A stretch of DNA of 64,000 bases. Origin: Acetatifactor sp. Its GTDB lineage: Bacteria; Bacillota; Clostridia; Lachnospirales; Lachnospiraceae. The DNA is taken from contig JAILLF010000009.1 in the NCBI GenBank assembly GCA_024693365.1, forward strand, positions 58,478 through 122,477. Direction: 5' to 3'. This document shows positions 51,017 through 59,593 of the stretch, piece by piece (the first letter of the stretch is position 1; each line of letters starts with the position of its first letter). The position numbers and the translations under genes were made by a program. The notes below the pieces were generated by a model. That model made no database searches, had not been told where the DNA came from, and saw only the letters and a program-made list of their open reading frames with translations.

Positions 51017-53224
51017 ATGAATGAATTGAAAGAATTAATATCTGCGATCAAAAGATTTCATCTTCACAACAGGGGTTATGCCTTTGCCGCATACTTCTTT
51101 GGCATGATCGATATTGCTTTCACCAGTGTCATGGCGCTGGCCATGAAATATCTTTTGGACAATGCCGTCGAATCCGGAGACGGCGGTCTGCTGCTGAAAG
51201 TAATCCTAGCCATGCTTTTCGGGATTTTTATGGCAAAATGCAGCGACGTTCTTCGCCGCTATCTGACCGCCGTCTTCTCTTCGAGAACGGTGGCGGACTC
51301 ACGGCGCCGTTGTTTTATGCATCTTCAGGAGCTTTCCCTTCGGGATTTTTCTGATCTGCAAGTGGGTTATCTCATTGGAAGATTTTCAGTGGACATGAGC
51401 GCCGTTCAGACCCTGACCAGCGTGACAATCCCCTCCTTTGTGACCGGAATTGCGCGAATCGTGATCAGCCTGGTTCTCATACTTCTTTTGGATTTCCGCC
51501 TTGTACTGATCAGTATTGGCGCGTTACTCTTAAGTGCCGCGGTGCTCATTATCCTGGAAAGAAAATCCCGCGCTGCAGTCAAGGCACTCAAGGATCAGGC
51601 AGGATTAGTCACCAACATGCTCATGGAGAACGTCCATAACCAGCCTTCCATAAAAGCATTCGACCTTCAGGAAAACTCGCAGAACGATTACGAACGCGAA
51701 AATAAAAAACAAGAAGAACTCTCCATTCGATCCATGTTCACCAACAGTCTTCTGACTGTTGCTTCTGGAGGGTTGATCGAGTCTTTCAGCATTCTGATCA
51801 TTTGCCTTTGTGCCTTTTGGATTTTTTCCGGCACCATGACGGTCGGCACGCTTGTCTCCTTTAACAGTCTCTTCTCTTCGCTGAGCTCTGCAGTCTTCGC
51901 ACTCATTGCGATCATCCCGTCGCTTGTTGAGTGCAAGGTTTGCATTCATAATCTCGAGTTATTCTTTGCGAAAAAACCGGGAATCACCACGGAATCAAAT
52001 GCAGTGGCTGTTCCCGATCCGCTAATGGAGCTGTCCATGGATCACCTCACCTTCGGTTACGATCCGGAGAAACCAGTTTTGAAGGACGTTTTGCTAAAGG
52101 TTCCTGCCGGAAAATCCATTGCCATTGTTGGCCCGAGCGGAAGTGGAAAAAGCACGATTGCAAGCCTTCTCATGCGTTTTTACGATCCTGATGAAGGAAT
52201 GGTCATGGCAGACGATCAGGATTATAAGAAGCTGGATCTGCGCTCTCTCCATGCAGCCGTCGGAATCGTTCCGCAGGAAACCATTCTCTTTAACGATACC
52301 ATAGTTGGTAACCTTTTGGCAGCCAAACCGGATGCCACCTACGGTGAAATGGTCGAAGCCGTGAAGGCTGCCGCTGCAGACTTTGTTCTAAGTCTGCCCG
52401 GAGGCTTTAACTGTCAGGTGCAAAATGGCGGGAAATCTTTATCCGGCGGGCAAAGGCAGCGTCTGTCCCTTGCAAGAACCCTCTTGAGAAACCCTCGTTT
52501 CCTCATTATTGACGAGGCAACCGCTTCTCTGGATCCTGCAGCCGAGCGTGCCGTAAATGATGCCATTTTACGGCTTCCCGGCCGCGGCACCGCAATCGTT
52601 AACATCACTCACAGGCTTTCGGCCATCGCTGGCTATGATTACGTTTACGTCCTCTCCGAAGGGCGTATTGTCGAAAGTGGAACACATAGTTCTCTCATGG
52701 CTCGCAAGGGGCTCTATGCCCAGCTCTTTGAAAAGCAAAGTGGTTTTATGGTCACGGATGACATGTCCAGTGCCTCCATTACGCCGGAAAGACTTTCGAA
52801 GATCGATCTTTTCAGCGAAATCCCCGTAAGCTCCTTGGCCGAGCTCTGTGAGAGCTTTAGTTCAGCCAATTACCCTGCCGCAAGCACGATTATTTCCGAA
52901 GGTGACGAGGGTGACCTGTTCTATATCATTGTTCGCGGACGGGTTGAGATCCTGAAGAGAATTAATGATCAGGATACCCGCGTGAAAGTTCTTGAGGACG
53001 GCGACTTTTTCGGTGAGATTGCCCTTTTGTCAAACGTTCCACGCACTGCCACGGTGCGCACGATTGATCCCGCTCTGCTTATCTCCCTGAAGCGCTCCCG
53101 CTTCTTGGAACTCACCAGTTCCGTGCCCGGCCTGCATGACAAGCTCGAAAAAACCATGGGCATTCGCCTCGGGGAGCTCACGGAACTCAGTCATCAAAAG
53201 CAGTTGGGAAGGCAGAAGGATTGA
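51017..53224 (+). CDS. ABC exporter half-transporter with C-terminal cyclic-nucleotide-binding domain
   Basis: A 735-residue fusion. Residues 1-320 are a six-helix ABC exporter membrane domain. Residues 340-575 are the ATPase, with Walker A VGPSGSGKST (371-380), signature LSGGQ (475-479), Walker B LIIDE with catalytic Glu500 and switch His532. Residues 592-715 form a CRP-type cyclic-nucleotide-binding domain; FGEIALL (665-671) and PRTATV with phosphate-binding Arg676 are the intact phosphate-binding cassette. Export may therefore be gated by a cyclic nucleotide, an inference from the domain. Substrate is unknown. It is transcribed toward the rhamnosidase gene with 106 bases between. It lacks a peptidase C39 domain. 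Confidence 0.9.
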   Translation: MNELKELISAIKRFHLHNRGYAFAAYFFGMIDIAFTSVMALAMKYLLDNAVESGDGGLLLKVILAMLFGIFMAKCSDVLRRYLTAVFSSRTVADSRRRCFMHLQELSLRDFSDLQVGYLIGRFSVDMSAVQTLTSVTIPSFVTGIARIVISLVLILLLDFRLVLISIGALLLSAAVLIILERKSRAAVKALKDQAGLVTNMLMENVHNQPSIKAFDLQENSQNDYERENKKQEELSIRSMFTNSLLTVASGGLIESFSILIICLCAFWIFSGTMTVGTLVSFNSLFSSLSSAVFALIAIIPSLVECKVCIHNLELFFAKKPGITTESNAVAVPDPLMELSMDHLTFGYDPEKPVLKDVLLKVPAGKSIAIVGPSGSGKSTIASLLMRFYDPDEGMVMADDQDYKKLDLRSLHAAVGIVPQETILFNDTIVGNLLAAKPDATYGEMVEAVKAAAADFVLSLPGGFNCQVQNGGKSLSGGQRQRLSLARTLLRNPRFLIIDEATASLDPAAERAVNDAILRLPGRGTAIVNITHRLSAIAGYDYVYVLSEGRIVESGTHSSLMARKGLYAQLFEKQSGFMVTDDMSSASITPERLSKIDLFSEIPVSSLAELCESFSSANYPAASTIISEGDEGDLFYIIVRGRVEILKRINDQDTRVKVLEDGDFFGEIALLSNVPRTATVRTIDPALLISLKRSRFLELTSSVPGLHDKLEKTMGIRLGELTELSHQKQLGRQKD

Positions 53225-53330
53225 AACTGGCCTCCAAGGCATCCGCCTTGACCGTAACGCGCCTGGGAGCCATGGATTCCATACCGACAATGAAAGAGGT
53301 GCTGGAGCATCAATGGGAGGAGGAAGAGGA

Positions 53331-55502
53331 ATGCTGATAAAACATGCTTCATGGATCCGGATGAGGAATGCCGCATCGACGGTCGTACCGGTTTTCCGAA
53401 AGACTTTTTCGCTGCCTAAGCCCGTGAAGTCAGCGACCTTGGAAGTGACCTGCGCCGGAGTATATGAGGCTACGTTAAATGGCAGGCGCGTTGGTGAGTT
53501 TATTTTGGCGCCGGGCTGGACGGAGTATTCAAAACGATTACAGGTTCAAAGCTATGACGTAACGGGTCAGCTTTTGGAAGATAACGTGCTTGACGTTTGT
53601 GTTGGCAACGGGTGGTTTCGCAGGACGAATGCACCCTGGACCGGGACAAGTAATCCGGACGAGTTCCTGCCGGCCATGCTGATCGCGGCATTATGCGTCA
53701 TCTATTCGGACGGCAGCGAGGAAGTGATCGTGACGGATGAAACCTGGCAGGCATCGGAAAGCACGATCACGCTGAGCGGCATTTTTATCGGTGAGGACGT
53801 GGATGCAACAAAAGAGCTGGTTTTTGAGGCTGCGGAAGTGACGGACTATACGAAAGACATATTGATCCAGCAGGAGGGTCCGCAGGTACGCGAGCAGGAA
53901 GTGATCTGGCCATGCAAGTCCTTCCGGACGCCGAAGAATGAGTGGGTGATCGACTTTGGACAAAACCTTACGGGATATATGTCCTTTGAAATGGACGCCC
54001 GTGCAGGAGAGAGACTCAGTCTTTCAACGGCAGAGGTTCTCGATAAGGAGGGCAATTTCTATACGGCGAATTACCGGTCGGCGAGGAGTCAGCTCCATTA
54101 TGTTTGCCGGGAGGGGCATCAAAGCTATAAGCCCAAGCTGACCTTCTTTGGCTTCAGATATCTTCGGATAGACGAGTCACCGGAAGGATTCTCGGCGGAT
54201 CAGATCCATGCGATCGTTTTGCATTCAGAGATGACAAGGACGGGATGGCTGTCGAGCAGTGACCCGATGCTGAATCAGCTTTTTAGCAACATTTTATGGA
54301 GTCAGAAGGGAAATTATCTGGACATTCCGACGGATTGCCCCCAGAGGGATGAAAGGTATGGCTGGACGGGAGACGGGCAGATCTTTTGCCGCGCCGGATC
54401 CTACCAGTATGACGTACGGCAATTTTTCAAAAAGTGGCTGGCTGACTTAAGGGCTGCACAGCGAAGCGACGGCTGGGTTCCTGACGTGATCCCGAGTTTA
54501 ACTGCCTATAAGCCGGGCGGGGCGGGATGGTCGGATGCCGTAACCATCATTCCCTGGCAATTGTATGAAACCTACGGCGACGTTTCGTTTCTCTCCGATA
54601 CGTACGACGCCATGAAAAAATGGCTGGCCTATATACCGACGGTCTCAACGACGCCGGATCTTTTTACTGGGTGCTGGACGTATGGAGACTGGCTGGCGTT
54701 AGACTGGCCGGAGGGTTACGTTCCCGCAAACGTTGAGGTCTCGAAGCGCGGATATAGCAATGATGACCTGGTATGCAGCGCATTCTATGCGAATTCCGTG
54801 AATATCGTCATAAAGGCCGGCAGGATTTTAGGTCAGGACGTAAAGGAATATGAGGCGCTTTATGATCGGATCCGGGAAGCCTATTGGAAAGCCTTTGGAG
54901 ATAAGCTGAATACGCAGACGGAGAAGGTGCTCACGCTTCATTTTGGACTGGCGAAGGATCCAAAGCTCCTGGCAGATGCACTTGCTGGGCAAGTGAGAGA
55001 CTGTGGGATGAAGCTTCAGACCGGTCTTGTCGGAACGCCGTATCTGCTTCATGAATTGAGTCGTTTTGGGCATTACGACGTGGCCTGGTCCTTACTTTTT
55101 CGAAGGGAATATCCCGGGTGGCTTTATTCCGTATCCAAGGGAGCGACCACGGTTTGGGAGCATTGGGATGGCATTAAGCCTGACGGCACGTTCTGGGATG
55201 ATGACATGAATTCATATAATCATTATGCGTATGCATCCGTGGCGGATTGGGTTTTTGGCGTTGCCAGTGGCATAAAACCCGTAACGCCTGGATTCGCCAA
55301 GGTTCGCATTGAGCCGCACCCGGATGAAAGGCTAAACAGCCTTTGCGCCACGCTCGATACCGTGCATGGAAGGATTTGCTCTGGTTGGAGATACGTAGAG
55401 GACGGCATCCGCTATGAAATCGAAGTACCCGTGGATGCGGAAATCGTGATTGACGGAGTCTGCAAAACGGTAGGAAAAGGAAAATATGTTTTCAGACGGT
55501 AA
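53331..55502 (+). CDS. alpha-L-rhamnosidase, GH78
   Basis: A 723-residue cytosolic enzyme that releases L-rhamnose from rhamnosides by inversion. The N-terminal beta-domains include ATLEVTCAGVYEATLNGRRVG and CVGNGWFRR; the catalytic (alpha/alpha)6 barrel begins near residue 310. The motif DCPQRDERYGWTGDGQ carries the catalytic acid Glu in DERYGWTGD. GATTVWEHWDGI and NHYAYASVADWVFG are the usual later GH78 motifs. No signal peptide is present, so oligosaccharides must be imported. GGAGGAAGAGGA directly before ATG 53331 fixes the start; the upstream open frame overlapping the ABC gene is not used. Confidence 0.94.
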   Translation: MLIKHASWIRMRNAASTVVPVFRKTFSLPKPVKSATLEVTCAGVYEATLNGRRVGEFILAPGWTEYSKRLQVQSYDVTGQLLEDNVLDVCVGNGWFRRTNAPWTGTSNPDEFLPAMLIAALCVIYSDGSEEVIVTDETWQASESTITLSGIFIGEDVDATKELVFEAAEVTDYTKDILIQQEGPQVREQEVIWPCKSFRTPKNEWVIDFGQNLTGYMSFEMDARAGERLSLSTAEVLDKEGNFYTANYRSARSQLHYVCREGHQSYKPKLTFFGFRYLRIDESPEGFSADQIHAIVLHSEMTRTGWLSSSDPMLNQLFSNILWSQKGNYLDIPTDCPQRDERYGWTGDGQIFCRAGSYQYDVRQFFKKWLADLRAAQRSDGWVPDVIPSLTAYKPGGAGWSDAVTIIPWQLYETYGDVSFLSDTYDAMKKWLAYIPTVSTTPDLFTGCWTYGDWLALDWPEGYVPANVEVSKRGYSNDDLVCSAFYANSVNIVIKAGRILGQDVKEYEALYDRIREAYWKAFGDKLNTQTEKVLTLHFGLAKDPKLLADALAGQVRDCGMKLQTGLVGTPYLLHELSRFGHYDVAWSLLFRREYPGWLYSVSKGATTVWEHWDGIKPDGTFWDDDMNSYNHYAYASVADWVFGVASGIKPVTPGFAKVRIEPHPDERLNSLCATLDTVHGRICSGWRYVEDGIRYEIEVPVDAEIVIDGVCKTVGKGKYVFRR

Positions 55503-55580
55503 AAAGGGAAACGTCATAAGTTGTAAAAGATTGGAAACAATGAATCTACTTTCGGAGGGAACGACTCTGGGTCAACAGGC

Positions 55581-55609
55581 TTGACACGACTGTAATTAAA
55601 TGATAAACT
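55581..55609 (+). promoter_or_regulatory. sigma-A promoter of the manganese riboswitch transcript
   Basis: A perfect TTGACA, a 17-base spacer and TAAACT. The start point would be near 55616, about eight bases before the aptamer. The 55503-55580 stretch holds nothing else recognisable. Confidence 0.8.
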
Positions 55610-55623
55610 TTACTGGTATTTTT

Positions 55624-55710
55624 CCCATGGGGGAGTAGCAAGCGTGTTACGTAGCAAGTCAACATACTGACCTCTCGGTCTGGCTTGGTTTAAATTGCGA
55701 GACTCATGTG
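55624..55710 (+). ncRNA. yybP-ykoY manganese riboswitch aptamer
   Basis: The conserved blocks of the class are present: GGGGAGTAGC on the 5' side, CAACATACTGAC in the middle and GCGAGACTCATG at the 3' end. P1 pairs CATGGG (55626-55631) with CTCATG (55703-55708). The two loops GGGAGTAGC and CAACATACTGAC correspond to the L1 and L3 segments that together hold Mn(II). Members of this class switch on MntP-type exporters at high Mn, and the gene that follows encodes MntP, so sequence and context agree. Confidence 0.93.
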
Positions 55711-55758
55711 TAGTTAATAATGAAAAACTATGCATGAAGCATATATTTTGTTCATATT

Positions 55759-55794
55759 CCCAAGTATAGTTTTTCTGTACTTGGGATTCTTTTA
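55759..55794 (+). terminator. expression-platform terminator of the manganese riboswitch
   Basis: TCCCAAGTA pairs with TACTTGGGA around an 11-base loop, followed by TTCTTTT. The competing pairing GAAAAACTATGC (55722-55733) with GTATAGTTTTTC (55764-55775) would break this stem and can act as antiterminator. Confidence 0.85.
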
Positions 55795-55812
55795 TCAAAG
55801 GAGTAAATGAAT

Positions 55813-57189
55813 ATGGGACTGATCGAATTACTTCTGTTGGCAGTCGGACTAGCCATGGACGCTTTTGCCGTGTCAATCTGTAAGGGATTGGCGGCGGGTA
55901 AGGTCACAAAGAAGGAGTTTCTGCTCTGCGGTATCTGGTTCGGATCTTTCCAGGGGATGATGCCTTTTATAGGTTATCTTGTCGGATCAAGATTTGAGAA
56001 GTTTATCACCATGGTGGCTCCGTGGGTGGCTTTCGGACTGCTTTCCCTGATCGGCGGAAATATGATCAAAGAAGCGCTGTCTCCGGATGAAGAAACGTCT
56101 CCGGGATTTGACGTGAAAACGATGTTTATGATGGCGGTTGCTACCAGCATTGACGCCCTGGCGGTCGGAATAACCTTCGTTGCCGTTCCTGTTGAAGTCT
56201 TTCACGCGAGCCGGATTTTAAATGTGCTCTTTGCGGTAATAGTGATCGGTGTTATCACGTTTATCACGTCAATGATCGGAGTAAAGATCGGAAGTGTCTT
56301 CGGTGACCGCTTCAAATCGGGAGCGGAGATTATGGGCGGAACAATACTTCTGTTTATAGGCTTCAGGGCTCTTATAACGTATCTCGACAGTTCACGTAGC
56401 CTTTCAGATAATGAGACAATCTTCGGAATGCTTATTCCGCTGTTGGGAACACTTCTCGGCTCGGCAGTTATATATGCAAAGAAGAATCAGCTATCCGATA
56501 AAATGCGAACGGTTCTGGTGGGATGCAGTTCCGGAATAATGCTTTCAATCGCTGTATGGGGAATGATAGAACCGGCTATCGACGGATTGAATCAGGAAAA
56601 AAGAAACGGGATAATTCCCGTGACGATATGCTTCTGTCTGGGAGTTGTTATACAGGTCGTGCTGGATAAGCTCATTCCACATACGCATGTTTTTGCAGAT
56701 CTGACCGAAGGACCAAAGAGTAAACTGAATTCGGAGATAAAGATAATACTGAAGGAAATCATACATCATATTCCGGAGGGCATAGCTCTGGGCGCAATCT
56801 ATGCGGCACATTTCATGAAGACCGAATGGATGTCTTCATCCGTTGCACTGGTTTTGGCTATGGCAATCGCACTTCAGAATATTCCGGAGGCTCTGTGTGC
56901 ATCGCTTCCGCTGAGAGACATGGTATCAAAGACGGGAAAGGCTTTTCTTATGGGATCGGTATCCGGAATTCCGATACCGCTTCTCGGAATAATTACAGTC
57001 GTGCTGATTGTTTTATTCCCGAACGTGCTTCCGTATGTTATGGCAGTAGCCGGTGGAGCACTGATATATACAACGATAGAGGAAATACCTCAGATTGCTT
57101 TAAAGAAAGATAATGACAAGGGAGCGCTTGCTTTTGTTGCGGGCTTTGCGCTTGTCATGCTGATGACGTTTTTAAAGTTCGGCAATTAG
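55813..57189 (+). CDS. MntP-ZIP fusion, manganese efflux domain joined to a ZIP metal transporter
   Basis: A 458-residue protein with about fourteen membrane helices. Residues 1-185 are a complete MntP Mn(II) exporter: the two inverted repeats carry VGLAMDAFAVSI and ATSIDALAVGI. Residues about 195-458 are a GufA/ZupT-like ZIP transporter with HHIPEGIALGAIYA in TM4 and LQNIPEALCASLPL in TM5, where the usual TM5 His is Gln. The frame is continuous across the junction. The Mn riboswitch in the leader implies induction by excess Mn. AAAGGAG lies nine bases before ATG 55813; ATG 55807 is too close. Codon use (frequent ATA, and NNT before GT codons) differs from the neighbours and suggests transfer. 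Confidence 0.93.
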   Translation: MGLIELLLLAVGLAMDAFAVSICKGLAAGKVTKKEFLLCGIWFGSFQGMMPFIGYLVGSRFEKFITMVAPWVAFGLLSLIGGNMIKEALSPDEETSPGFDVKTMFMMAVATSIDALAVGITFVAVPVEVFHASRILNVLFAVIVIGVITFITSMIGVKIGSVFGDRFKSGAEIMGGTILLFIGFRALITYLDSSRSLSDNETIFGMLIPLLGTLLGSAVIYAKKNQLSDKMRTVLVGCSSGIMLSIAVWGMIEPAIDGLNQEKRNGIIPVTICFCLGVVIQVVLDKLIPHTHVFADLTEGPKSKLNSEIKIILKEIIHHIPEGIALGAIYAAHFMKTEWMSSSVALVLAMAIALQNIPEALCASLPLRDMVSKTGKAFLMGSVSGIPIPLLGIITVVLIVLFPNVLPYVMAVAGGALIYTTIEEIPQIALKKDNDKGALAFVAGFALVMLMTFLKFGN

Positions 57190-57347
57190 TTTGTTTAAAT
57201 CGTTTCTGAAACCATAAAGAATGTTTTTCGTCTATATAAGTAAGAAGCCCCAAATACTACAAACGCGTTTGAAACAATTAGGCTAAGAAAAGCTTTTGAT
57301 AAACAAGTGAAAAAGAGTGCGGATTGATTATGAAGGGAGAATCACTT

Positions 57348-58001
57348 ATGGAGAAAGAATCGATTGCGAATGCCAAGAACGGAAAAACCCCAATGAAGAA
57401 AACAGGCGTAAGAAAAGGGTTTATCTTAGGGACTTCCCTGTTTTTAATTCTGTTATTTGTTGTGATAGGTATTCCGTGTGCTTACTTGTTGCATCAAAAA
57501 CACTTGGAAGAGCAGAGGATCAACGGACAATTAGATGATCAAACGGATCGGATTGATTTTTTTGCGAGGTCGTACGTTAAGTATTCCAAGGAAAAATTAG
57601 ATGAGATCGTTGGCGTCGAATTGCGAGAAAGTGAATGGGAAATGTGTGGATATTCCTGTATGAAATACTGGAATAACCGGAACACGCCCACCAGATTTGA
57701 TGATCTTAGATTCTATGTGTTTGATAGCCGGGAGGATGCCGAGGAAGTGCTGAAAGAGATCAAAAAGAATAGCTTTTATGAAATTACGGATGAGGGTGAT
57801 GATTTTGTCAGGGGTTGGTTGGAAGGCGTGATTGATGCAGACGTGGAGATGTATTATTACCAGCATGGTAATCTGATTGTGGCTGCGTCGACCACGTCTG
57901 TGGATGAATCCCCCAGAGACGTTAATGATACCAGTTCACCGGTCATTGGTGGCGGAAAGGAAGCAGAGGATCTGATCCGTTTGATCAGGGCATATTTTTG
58001 A
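57348..58001 (+). CDS. single-pass membrane protein of unknown function
   Basis: A 217-residue protein with a basic N-terminus, one membrane helix (about 25-46) and an exported domain of about 165 residues. The domain contains VFDSREDAEEVLKEIKKNSFYE and ends EDLIRLIRAYF. No family was recognised. AAGGGAG before ATG 57348 supports this start. It lies 158 bases after the MntP-ZIP gene and looks like a separate transcript. Confidence 0.65.
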   Translation: MEKESIANAKNGKTPMKKTGVRKGFILGTSLFLILLFVVIGIPCAYLLHQKHLEEQRINGQLDDQTDRIDFFARSYVKYSKEKLDEIVGVELRESEWEMCGYSCMKYWNNRNTPTRFDDLRFYVFDSREDAEEVLKEIKKNSFYEITDEGDDFVRGWLEGVIDADVEMYYYQHGNLIVAASTTSVDESPRDVNDTSSPVIGGGKEAEDLIRLIRAYF

Positions 58002-58120
58002 TCAAGACAGTGCAGAGCGCTCAGTAATTTTGCAAAATTCAATGATTGCAAGACTGTAAAAAGGGAGTCATGACATTAACCAGTCACGGGAAGAGAATGG
58101 AGGGAATGAAGTGAATTGCA

Positions 58121-58155
58121 AAGACCGGGCGGATCATCAGATTCTGCCCGGTCTT
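58121..58155. terminator. hairpin between convergent genes at 58.0 and 58.2 kb
   Basis: AAGACCGGGC pairs perfectly with GCCCGGTCTT around a 15-base loop. No long T-run follows, so termination strength is uncertain. Confidence 0.6.
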
Positions 58156-58170
58156 AACGTATTTGCTCAA

Positions 58171-59499
58171 TTAGTATTGCAAGCCTATGTCCTTGAGGCA
58201 CGTACCGAATTTATATAAAAGAGCGTCATAGGGCTTCGTTACGTAAACATAATTGTCGTAGAGAGTGGAAGCGACCCACTCGCTTGATTCGTTCTCCTTA
58301 AACTTATTCTGTTCTTCCAAAGCTTCAAGCAGGTTTTCTTTGGAGGAGAACATCCAATTGACGTAATCCACGGTACCCTTCAGATAGAAAGTCGGAGGAT
58401 TTCTAACGGGTTCAGTAGTGGGAGGCTCATAAGTGAAACTGATCCTTATAAGATCATCTTCCACGATACTGATTTTGAAAATGAGGAAGGACTCGTTCTC
58501 TGTATATGCCGTTTCCAGGTAGATGAGATTTTTCCCGTAGCCCGTGATCTCTGAGCCTATGAGAAGATTATCATAATATCCGTGCACGTAATCCGAAGCA
58601 GGCAGGCGGCAGGTGATGGCATCTCCATAATCTTCCGCAGTGCAGTCGGGCTGATTTGCAATACCGTTCCGAACCACGGTAAACCAAGATTCGCCAGTTT
58701 CTTTACATATGCCGTCTTCAAAGGTGAGGCGGTTTTCCTTTTCGGTATTCAGTAGCAGGTATTCTCCCGAATTTAATTCAAAGGGACTAACGTTGGTCTT
58801 GAAGTCAAGGTTCGTATTATACCATGAAACGTCCAGTGCGGAGAAGAGGTCGTCCGCAAGATACATAAATCTGGAATAAGCGATCGCAAGCTCTCTGTCA
58901 TAATCGAAAGGGATATCCTTAGATACGATATCAACGTCTTCCAGGTAATTTGTATACAGTTTCTCGGATTTTTTTCCAAAATCATCCGGGACTTCCGGCT
59001 GCGAGGAAAGGTAAAGAGCAAAGTTTCCCTCGGGATCGTACAATTGGTAATTGAAGGAAGCTGTATTTGTTTCGTCTATGACCATAATAAAGTCTGCGTA
59101 ACGGCAGATATATGAAATGATCAGACGTCCGTCTTCCGTTTCCTGCAGTTGTAAATACCCGTGCACGGCGGGATTCTTGTATTCCCACCAATTGAAGTTT
59201 GAATCATGAGCTGAAGTTAACCCGTCAACTTCCTTGGAATTCAGTTTTTCAAGAATTTCCGCCTTCCAGCTTTTCATACATTTAGTGCAATAACCGTTTT
59301 GGAAGACATGTTTGTGATCCTTTTGAATCATCTGCGGTTCGATTTTTTCGACGGAATCCTTCACGACGGAATCCTTCATTGCCTGTTCCTGTACCGTTTG
59401 AGAGGATTGGCTCATCTCTGTTTCCGGATTCACCGTCTGTCCGCAACCAGAGATTCCGATCATTAACGTAATTAAGGCATATAAAATTTTTCTTTTCAT
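58171..59499 (-). CDS. lipoprotein of unknown function with CxxC motif
   Basis: A 442-residue lipoprotein with lipobox ISGC (Cys19), a Ser/Gln/Val-rich linker and the short metal-site-like sequence HVFQNGYCTKCMKSW at about 65-79, of a kind common in Lachnospiraceae surface proteins. The rest is a mixed alpha/beta domain without recognisable motif. CGGAGGG precedes the ATG. It is downstream of the PP2C/kinase operon on the same strand, with 94 bases between, and may be separately transcribed. Confidence 0.7.
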   Translation of the reverse strand: MKRKILYALITLMIGISGCGQTVNPETEMSQSSQTVQEQAMKDSVVKDSVEKIEPQMIQKDHKHVFQNGYCTKCMKSWKAEILEKLNSKEVDGLTSAHDSNFNWWEYKNPAVHGYLQLQETEDGRLIISYICRYADFIMVIDETNTASFNYQLYDPEGNFALYLSSQPEVPDDFGKKSEKLYTNYLEDVDIVSKDIPFDYDRELAIAYSRFMYLADDLFSALDVSWYNTNLDFKTNVSPFELNSGEYLLLNTEKENRLTFEDGICKETGESWFTVVRNGIANQPDCTAEDYGDAITCRLPASDYVHGYYDNLLIGSEITGYGKNLIYLETAYTENESFLIFKISIVEDDLIRISFTYEPPTTEPVRNPPTFYLKGTVDYVNWMFSSKENLLEALEEQNKFKENESSEWVASTLYDNYVYVTKPYDALLYKFGTCLKDIGLQY

Positions 59500-59593
59500 A
59501 AATTGTGTCCCTCCGATCTTTTGTATTTCTTACAATGTCATCATAGCACAGTGGGAAGCACGCATTGTAATCTTGGTTTTACCTGATGGGGCA

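Noticed and set aside
53136..53330. Longer alpha-L-rhamnosidase start overlapping the ABC gene
   Set aside because: The extra 65 residues overlap the end of the ABC transporter in another frame, while GGAGGAAGAGGA directly precedes ATG 53331.
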